Positions 56,525-64,000 of a stretch of 64,000 bases of DNA are shown piece by piece. Source of the stretch: Dysidea avara (taxonomy: Eukaryota; Porifera; Demospongiae; Dictyoceratida; Dysideidae). Within the stretch, counting starts at the first letter, position 1; each line of letters starts with the position of its first letter. The DNA is taken from positions 9,100,694-9,164,693 of the forward strand of contig NC_089285.1 of NCBI RefSeq assembly GCF_963678975.1, given 5' to 3'. The notes beneath the pieces are model-generated. The model was given only the letters and a program-made list of their open reading frames with translations. It was not told the origin of the DNA and made no database searches. Both the position numbers and the translations under genes were made by a program.

Positions 56525-57691
56525 TAACAATGAAGTGTGTTGACAGAAAATGTGGTTGTTGTTGTGTGTTTAAATTACACTATATCACACATAGTTACTA
56601 TGAGTACATGATAACCTATAATTGAGCACATGCTAATGGTGAATTCCTAGTGCTAAATAACTCTCTGGTAGGTTTCCCAGATGAATGCAATAGTTGGCGA
56701 TGCTTTCTAAAGCACATGACAGGTATCTAACAGTTTAAATACCTACCTGTAGGTATCTATTGGATTTTAAATATCTCATTAGCCATGAAACTTCAAAGCA
56801 TACTATGTGTGACAGTCTAAATAGAATAAACGTTTAAAATTCCAAGGAAAGGTTGGTCCTGTTTATATACCAAATTACCAACTTCATTAACATGCCACTA
56901 GGGGCAGTAGTCATGACAACCTAAATTAATAGGTCTACTACACACCACCCCTGAACATGTTATGGGATAGCTTGTTCACAGGCGTGAAAATGTGATAAAC
57001 TTGTTACCAACAACATTGTTCTCTGACAACACATGCTTCCTGCTAAGGTGCAACCTATTCCTTGACCAGTCAAAACAGGTTCAAAGGCCAGTACAAGTCA
57101 CATACACATCACAATCAACACTAGTCTAGCAGCACCCACCCCTTCACAGTACTGAGGAAGAGTCTCATGACCAGTCTACAGAGGTTTGTGAAATATTTGC
57201 AACAAAACTGTAAAGCACCAACCAAAAAAGGTGATCCATCAAGTTTGAAATGAGCTAAATTATGTGTCACCACAACTTTAATAGGTCATGTTCTAGTCAT
57301 TTCCTGTACTACATAGATTCTGCAATTCTCTGTATGGCACTTGTGCTATTACCACTATAGTGGTATAGACAATCAAATTGCAATAATTTAAATAAGTATT
57401 ACAGTGTAGTTTGTGCCATGAATAACACAATAACCATGGCAACCAAAATTTAGAACAGTTGGAATGTGGCTGACACTCTCCGAGATACAGATTTATGTTG
57501 AGAAGTATGAAGTTTTGTACTTTTGTCATTGAGTTACAACAGGTTAAAAGATCATGCTCAATTTTGAAACCATGTTTGTAGTGCATTTGTTTGCACAAGC
57601 ACTGTACACTGTCATCACCAGACCCTATGTGAAAGAGCATGCACTGCCAGACTAAATCAGCACCTATTTAAATAGAAATGCCATACCATAG
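56525..57691. other. Intergenic, no gene recognised
   Basis: AT-rich, no coding family seen. Confidence 0.3.
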
Positions 57692-58106
57692 GGCAAAAAT
57701 TTTCATGGTATTAAATTTTTGTGGATTAGCAAAAATCTTCGTACGTGTAATTTTTGTGGCAATAAATTTTCGTGTCTATTGAACACATAATTTTGTCACT
57801 AGCTACCACATGGTTTAGCTCATTAGTTGCTTAGCAGTTTAGTGATCGTCAGCTGCAGCTTATGTTGTTTTCTTTTCATACAGTTGTGCATGACTATCAC
57901 ATTTACAAAGAGTTCTGGCTGGCAAATTTTGGAGAAGTGCTGCCATGCGTCAGGAAAACAACCAATCACACGATTTGCATACTGTTAACCGCTTAAACAA
58001 TCTTCGCGCTACAATTAGCTTCACATTACGTGTGGGCTGAATAATCACTAATTTTCGTGAATATTGTTTGCACCACGAAAATTATTATCCCACGAAAATT
58101 TCTTGC
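57692..58106. mobile_element. MITE with GGCAA(A/G)AAATTTTC(A/G)TGG ends
   Basis: The left end GGCAAAAATTTTCATGG and the right end read inverted (GGCAAGAAATTTTCGTGG) are terminal repeats. Inner copies of AATTTTCGTG flank both. Non-coding. Confidence 0.55.
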
Positions 58107-58144
58107 CTTACAGTACGCAATTCCTTTGCCACCAACACACATAC

Positions 58145-58574
58145 TAGTCTCGCGTGGCCAGACCGCTTTTTTCCGTATATTGGGTAGGAAAAAAAGGGTC
58201 TGGTGCAACTCCAATAGCTGTTTACTTCTGAGCCGTCCCCACATTCCGGGGATGCTAATTGAATACAAAGGAGGTGCCATGACATCAGTAAGTTAACTAG
58301 AGATCTGTTTATCCTTTAAACGAATCTTAATTTGCTCTTTATAGCGTCTTAAAAGTTAATCCTCATCGTGTAACAAGACTCACAACCGGAGCAGGAGTGT
58401 AGGAATACTTTATAGTTTTACTGACGTCATGGCACCTCCTTTGTGACCAATGTTATTCAATTAGCGTCCCCGGAATGTGGGGACGGCTCAGAAGTAAACA
58501 GCTATTGGAGTTGCACCAGACCCTTTTTTCCCCACCCAATATACGGAAAAAAGCGGTCTGGCCACGCGAGACTA
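58145..58574. mobile_element. MULE-type foldback element, 9-bp duplication CACACATAC
   Basis: Inverted repeats of about 140-150 bp start TAGTCTCGCGTGGCCAGACC at 58,145 and mirror at 58,574. The flanks CACACATAC at 58,136-58,144 and 58,575-58,583 are identical. Non-coding. Long inverted repeats with a 9-bp duplication point to a Mutator-like transposase as mover. Confidence 0.88.
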
Positions 58575-58864
58575 CACACATACAGCTTAAAACGCATAAT
58601 TAACAAATTTAAATAACACACAAGAAAAACACAAGCATCACAAAACACATTTCGAAAGGGATGCTTGTGTTTAATATATCGCACGCGCCGTGGGTGTCCT
58701 GGTCGGTCCTGGCGATGCCGGTGTAGTTGAGCTGTGAGTCTTGCGTGACCTACCAACACAACAACACATCGAATCAAACTCAACTGGTAAACTAACCATG
58801 AAAAACAAATGAGTAATTACTCATCGCGACAGAACCTTCGAGCTGCAACCGTCACGCTGTCATC

Positions 58865-59694
58865 ATAGATAATGCATGCGTTCCTACTGGATTGGAAACG
58901 CCAGTTAAATTATTTTCCTATCCTAGTTACGGTGCGCCAAACATTGGGAAATTTGTTGAGTGGCTGTTTGGCTTTCTCTTGCTTGTTTGAAGGCCGGTTC
59001 GAAGGCGTGGACATTCCTTTTACATTGTTTATTGTGTTGCGTTGTGTACTGAACAAGAACACAGCGTGTCTGTGGGCACTGGGAGAAATATTGTTTGCGA
59101 CAGGTGACAATGGCAGGTACGCACCAGCTAATAATTCAACAGCAGTACTATTAGCCAACTTCTCGTCACCGCATTTACACAACCAAAGAAATGTGTGATA
59201 CATTGAAATAAATTTTATGCTTCAGTACTGCTCAGCTTGAGCTAAACAATAGCACAAAGTAGTGCTTGTTTTCTGAAGTTTTATCGAGGCAGTGGAAATA
59301 TACAGTGAAGCAGTGAATATCTAGCTAGCCTACTACACTCTACCTGCTACAAGTGGTGTAAACAGCAGCAAAGAAACAATGCTACACTTTCTGTTTCTTC
59401 AGGAAATTTGCACAACCGTTTTGAAACACCATATTTCACCTTTGAACCTGAATTTTCTTACGCTATTGTTTACTGCCCTCCAGCGTCCCTACCCAGTCCA
59501 GCCTCCAATTAGTGTAGGTGATAACTAACCCAGCTGTAAACAACAAACACTAATTTGCTGGTTACAAGAACAGCGAAATCTTCCACCTGTCGAGGCCATA
59601 AAGTTTACGCGCAGCGAAACGAGGATGGCCTATGACGTCACTACGTAAATAATACGGGCGTTTCCAATCCAGTAGGAACGCATACATTATCTAT
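58865..59694. mobile_element. MULE-type element, 9-bp duplication GCTGTCATC
   Basis: Ends ATAGATAATGCATGCGTTCC and (inverted) ATAGATAATGTATGCGTTCC share about 40 bp. GCTGTCATC flanks both sides (58,856-58,864 and 59,695-59,703). The 830-bp element has no recognisable transposase, and the small frames inside are not supported. Confidence 0.85.
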
Positions 59695-59706
59695 GCTGTC
59701 ATCAAC

Positions 59707-59783
59707 TAGTCTCGTGCCCATCCGGGTTCGCGCTAATGCGCAAACACCATGCATTAGCGCGAGCCCGGCTGTGCACGAGACTA
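59707..59783. mobile_element. 77-bp foldback MITE, near 9-bp duplication
   Basis: Both arms begin TAGTCTCGTGC and form a hairpin of about 33 bp arms with GC-rich CGGG(T/C)TCGCGCTAATGCG text. The flanks GTCATCAAC (59,698-59,706) and GTTATCAAC (59,784-59,792) match at 8 of 9. The tips resemble those of the element at 58,145, so it may be a minimal derivative mobilised by the same transposase. Confidence 0.75.
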
Positions 59784-59809
59784 GTTATCAACATGCAATC
59801 ACGCGAGCA

Positions 59810-60727
59810 CCCCCAGCAGGACTTACAGGCTCTGTTAGATCAAAATCAGTATGACCAACTATTTGCTTCTTTCAACATCCGAAACCGTGCTCGACTTACT
59901 GCTCTCTCTCACTCATCTGGTACTAGCAGTGGATGGCTCAAAGCTATTCCTCAATCTCCCTTGCTCTGGCTATTCCTGGTCCTGAGTTTGTTGTTGGCCT
60001 TCGTTTGTGGCTCGGAATCCGTCTATTTCCACTTTCTCCATTATGTGTGTGTCTTGCTTCCATTGACCAATTTGGTGACCATCTTCTAGAATGTTCTCAT
60101 GGTCCTATGAGAATTCGTCGCCATGATGCTCTAGTTGACATTGTTTGTCATGCTTTGTCCCAGAGTCACTCAGGAGTTTTGAAGGAACAATCTGTTCCTT
60201 ATGAAGATAATTCTCGCCCAGGTGATGTGTACCACCCTAATTTTCAGCATGGTCGTCCAGCTTATTTTGATGTGTCTGTTCGTAGCACTACCCAGCCTTC
60301 TCACATTTCTTTTTCTTCTTGTGCTGGGGTAGCTGCTGCAGCTGGTGAGTTAGCCAAGGACCAGAGACATCAAGATGCTGTAGAGGAGGCGGGGTGTGGC
60401 TTTGTCCCACTTGTTGTAGAAACTTTTGGGTTTTGGTCACTATTTGCGCTTCAAACCCATCGTACCATCGCTGAACGCACCACAGCCAGAAGTGGTGCAT
60501 CAACCAAACAGGCTCGCAAACATTTGTTACAACAACTTTCAGTTTCTTTATGGACGAACAATGCCCATATGATTTTACGGTACTGGGCTTTGCAGTGCGA
60601 GGACTCTGATTTTCCTTTCCCCAAACCCCTGTTGTAATTAATTGTGTTTGTAGTGTAGTTGTAAAGTAATTTGTATTGTAGCTAACTGTATTATTTAAAA
60701 AAAATAATAAATTGAAAAAAATATATA
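59810..60727 (+). mobile_element. 5'-truncated LINE-like retroposon, 12-bp target duplication
   Basis: Flanks ATCACGCGAGCA (59,798-59,809) and ATCACGCAAGCA (60,728-60,739) match at 11 of 12, and the insert ends in an A-rich tail (60,697-60,727). It contains only the 3' end of a reverse-transcriptase protein. This is the pattern of target-primed insertion with 5' truncation. Confidence 0.75.
59820..60637 (+). pseudogene. C-terminal part of a retroposon reverse-transcriptase protein
   Basis: The first part (to about 59,955) and the second (59,933-60,637) are in different frames. The landmark text is SGWLKAIPQ, DQFGDHLLECSHGPMRIRRHD, SRPGDVYHPNF...AYFDVSV, then VPLVVETFGFWSLFALQTHR and a terminal basic helix. 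The order (Cys/His knuckle, R-R-H-D, RPGD...D-x-S-V) is like the restriction-like-endonuclease end of some LINE proteins. It differs in sequence from the fragment at 34.4-35.1 kb. Confidence 0.6.
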
Positions 60728-60739
60728 TCACGCAAGCAA

Positions 60740-61472
60740 AAAGCGGCGAGCGAAAAAGCGTTATTTGGAATAAGAGAATGTCCATAGATAATACAGGGGT
60801 GTAGGAAGCATGGGTGCCATGAGTGCTTGGGCACCCATAAATATTTCCAGTTGCATAACTAATGGGTGTCAGCACACTGTACTATATATTACTGTTTCCT
60901 TAAAATATTATTATAGTTATGATTATTAAACTTAAAACTACAAACGAGACTGTAAATTTACAAACTATAGGCACCTGAAGATGTTTTAAGTGTCATTGAG
61001 CCCATAAACAGACTTTTTAATCCATGAAAAGTATATTTGAGCTTATATTATAAACTTGGAATAGGGAGCGAATTACAAATCATTCTCTGGATCAGTCAAT
61101 TTGAAGGGTGAAACTCTAGTAATGGTACTGTGTAGCTACCCATGTATGCAAATAAGAATTGTGGTCAACAAATAATTCCTTTATGGGATGTCAATAATTA
61201 CATAAAGTCGTCACATATTTCTACTCTATCTAGTGGCTTTAATTTTCAATGGTGGTACTCTCCTATATAACACTTGAAATAATGTATGCCACACACTTAC
61301 CAAATATATGTTTACCATGTGTGGGCATGCAGTCATATTATTCAACCATGCCAATTGTGCGTGTTTCCAAGCAGTGATGCTCTATTAGAGTGTCACTTAG
61401 CCATGAACTGTCCAGATACTTTGGGAAGCCACATGAACCAACAGGCTATTCTCTTACTTTATAAAAGTGATG
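60740..61472. other. Intergenic, no gene recognised
   Basis: It contains one CTCTATTAGAGTGTCAC motif at about 61,380. Nothing coding seen. Confidence 0.3.
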
Positions 61473-61480
61473 GGTAAACA

Positions 61481-61978
61481 GGGGCGGATCCAGGAGCTGG
61501 CAAGGGGAGGGGCACAAACAGGTTAAGTTGTAGGTAAAAATCGATAATCTAATCTAATCTAATCTTGTAGGTGGTTGTAGGTAGTTTGGGAGAACCAGAT
61601 TCTCTTGTTAGTTGCTGCATTTTTGAAGCAGCAAATAACCACCTCTTAGCAGTGTCACACTGTTGGTTTTTGATTGTGAAGTCTTAAAAGTTGTTTTTAA
61701 AATAGCAACACGTTAAATATTTTTTGAGGCGCTTAGTACGCACGAAGGTGCTGGGTGACAATTTCGCAGTTAGTTTCACTTTGGTTCGCTTAGGTTTGGT
61801 GAATTTGTAATAAATGCTAGTAAAATGTGCATATCTTCATGAGTTTTATAAACTGATCTTGGCCTGACAAAGTTTAGTGCTTTAATCAGAAATATGGCTG
61901 CATGCCAGCATGGCTCCTCCACAAAGTGGGGGGGGGGGGGGGCATTTGCCCCAAATGCCCCATCCTGGATCCGCCATT
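61481..61978. mobile_element. hAT-type MITE with GGCGGATCCAGGA ends, 8-bp duplication GGTAAACA
   Basis: The ends GGGGCGGATCCAGGA and (inverted) AATGGCGGATCCAGGA face each other. GGTAAACA occurs at 61,473-61,480 and 61,979-61,986. The exact border is uncertain by a few bases because the duplication and tip share letters. Inside are an AATCT microsatellite (61,540-61,566) and a run of 15 G (61,928-61,942). Confidence 0.75.
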
Positions 61979-61986
61979 GGTAAACA

Positions 61987-64000
61987 CCACAAACAAATGT
62001 TAGATGTGTATAATTTAATGAATCATTCACACCATTTACTATTAAAGCTGTACATTATTATGTCTACTGCCTTATATGAAACCATGCTACTAAACCACCC
62101 AACTACATCGCTATGACGTTTTTTAATATATTATTATTTGATAAAATCAATTAAATCACTTGCATATACTACATAAAAACATCCAGAATATTGTCACAGT
62201 TCCCATGACGATTAGATCTCCCAACAGCTGCATGATAATCCACCCATGGAATCCAATGGAATTCTATTAATTGAAAGAGCATGAAATGAAACACCAATAT
62301 GTATGCACTCATACCCAATATTATGGTGGACATAAATCAAGTCGATTACCCAATTAGATGTGTTGTAGAAGCGAGTGAAGACTCTCATCTAAAGAAAAAA
62401 AGGATATGTTTGTGTATATGTATTGTATGTGTGTGTACGTGTGCATGGATGTGTGTGTGCGTGTGCGTACAAACAACAGTACACAGCAATTACTATTCAA
62501 TAACAGCTATCCACAGCTACCATCACCTCTCAAGATTCCAATACTACAACTATGTGAAATAAATGTAGCTGACTTTTACAGCTAGCCTTAAATCAAGAGT
62601 TGGGGGAGTGCAGTGGTATGTAGGACACAAACATATGTGACCATCTCAGCAAAACCCCGTATAGTTCACACAGCCCCGAATTTTTTATATTTTTATTTCT
62701 CAGCATTGTCCAAGGAATGGTTCACCAAAGTTTCAGCCTTCTGTGGTGAGTAGTTTTGGAATTACAGAAATAGAAAGTAGAGAGAGCAAGGAAATTGATT
62801 TATACAGTGACTATACTAAAAATAAACTACAGGCGTGTGCATTCGCAGTAATAACTTCCGTTTGGATTAGTCTACAGAGTTGGAATTTGGCTTACAATGT
62901 ACACCATGGATTGGCAGATCAACCAAAGTATAGTTTTAGCCTTGCAGTCACTTGCGCATAGGTGTATGAAGGCAGTTTTGTTGAAGAAATGGCAACAATT
63001 TTAAACAAATGCACCTGACACGCAAACCATTAGGGCTGCAGAAATGAAACAAAGATTTTCGAACTCTCCATGAGTAGGCGAATAAGATGGTTTATAGTTT
63101 TAATCGATCTGAGTCTTCCTTCTTCAAGTACTTGCCTGATAAAAACTTGCTTATTTTTTTCTTGTAGCATGAGCAATTTTATGAATTATTTTTACATTTT
63201 GATTTTCTCAATACGCATGCTTGTGTGAATTAAATGGGTTTTCACTGAGACGGTCACATATGTGACCACATCTGCAAAAGAGGTCTAATAGCTTTTCCAA
63301 TGGTATGTATTTGGCAGTCCATAACTTAACTTGTGTGGGTATGGTATCAGCCTGAAATTTGGTCACCTTACACTCCTAACATAGCACTATTGCTGGATGT
63401 AATTTTAAGACAATAGGTTAAACACACGATGGGTTATGACTTGTCAAACTTGGAAATTTGGAAATGTTATAAGACCCCTTTTCACAGATCTGGTCACACT
63501 TAGTATTAACAATCTACTTTGACCTCTATGATGATCCTGAATCTAAAAAAGGGCTACTCTGAATGTGTGCTTACGTATTACCAATTAAGTTAGACTTTTA
63601 TACCGTTCTGTGATGTACGACAACACACACAACAACACACACACACGAACTACACATACTGTACAAACACAATTTAGTCAAATCTCACCTTACACTGTAT
63701 GTGGTCCCAGTCAATTTATTTTCTAAGACCTAATTAACATCGTTGACATTAAAGGCATTCTAATGGAATAACCGTGGCAAGTGACTGTCATATATGTATG
63801 GGATTGAGGGGTATGTCCATACCTTTAGTACATATTGTTGTCCACTGTATGGAAAGGTTGTTGTACTTCTGGTAGAAAACCTGTCTGAGGAATGAGATAT
63901 TTACAAAGATTAATCATTACTCTCACCCACTCACCTATCAATATTTCATACATGATCACTCCAATTGACCAATATCCAGTATGCCTGTACGATTGTGTTA
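61987..64000. other. Intergenic, no gene recognised
   Basis: A TG-rich microsatellite-like tract (62,406-62,470) is present. The small open frames are low-complexity or unsupported. No family recognised. Confidence 0.3.

Noticed and set aside
58872-59203. Frames inside the 830-bp MULE-type element
   Set aside because: They cover the terminal repeat and run on both strands. No transposase motif is present.
62299-62562. Possible Cys-rich small protein
   Set aside because: The Cys/Val run is the translation of a TGTGTG microsatellite.

Overview
The window looks like nuclear DNA of an animal, most likely a sponge or another early-branching metazoan. It is AT-rich, its multi-exon genes have very short GT-AG introns (about 45 to 210 bp), and it carries metazoan-type Tc1, pogo, CACTA, MULE, hAT, Helitron and Crypton-like sequences. 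The species is an inference. There are no operons, no CRISPR array and no rRNA. Most of the recognisable content is mobile DNA, much of it nested.

Layout. 0.7-6.4 kb holds two adjacent same-strand genes whose exons join without a break: an 11-exon C2H2/tnp2-like transposase-type protein (860 aa) and a 6-exon SAM-domain protein resembling SAMD3 (481 aa). 6.4-16.4 kb is non-coding: foldback repeats, MITEs, a tRNA-like SINE, a 64-bp minisatellite and a 211-bp tandem duplication. 16.5-18.1 kb has an RPA1-like OB-fold/zinc-ribbon gene and a partial second copy of its last exon. 18.8-29.15 kb is a Helitron on the minus strand. Its Rep-helicase frame is split by a 5,083-bp Tc1/mariner element (20,073-25,155) with 37-bp perfect terminal inverted repeats and a TA target duplication. 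That Tc1 element carries an intact two-exon DD34E transposase and a second six-exon gene for an 835-aa BEN-domain protein with NLSs, 17 repeats of about 25 residues and a coiled coil.

31.8-42.9 kb is a nest. A CACTA-type element (minus-strand transposase, plus a decayed plus-strand BEN-domain gene) was split by a MULE (9-bp duplication AGCAAAAAG). The MULE's own terminal repeat was then split at a TA by a pogo/Tigger-like element, which contains a 3' fragment of a retroposon reverse-transcriptase protein. 43-64 kb holds decayed hAT, Tc1 and Crypton-like sequences, several foldback MITEs with clear target duplications (three of them MULE-like with 9-bp duplications between 58.1 and 59.8 kb), and a 5'-truncated LINE-like insertion.

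The main biological point is that two unrelated cut-and-paste transposons in this window (Tc1 and CACTA) each carry an accessory gene of the same design: a short N-terminal 'V-x-W' domain ending at a phase-1 intron, a low-complexity middle and a C-terminal BEN domain. The first gene pair (transposase-like plus SAM protein) may be a similar two-gene unit. All family calls come from reading motifs by eye; no database search was possible.
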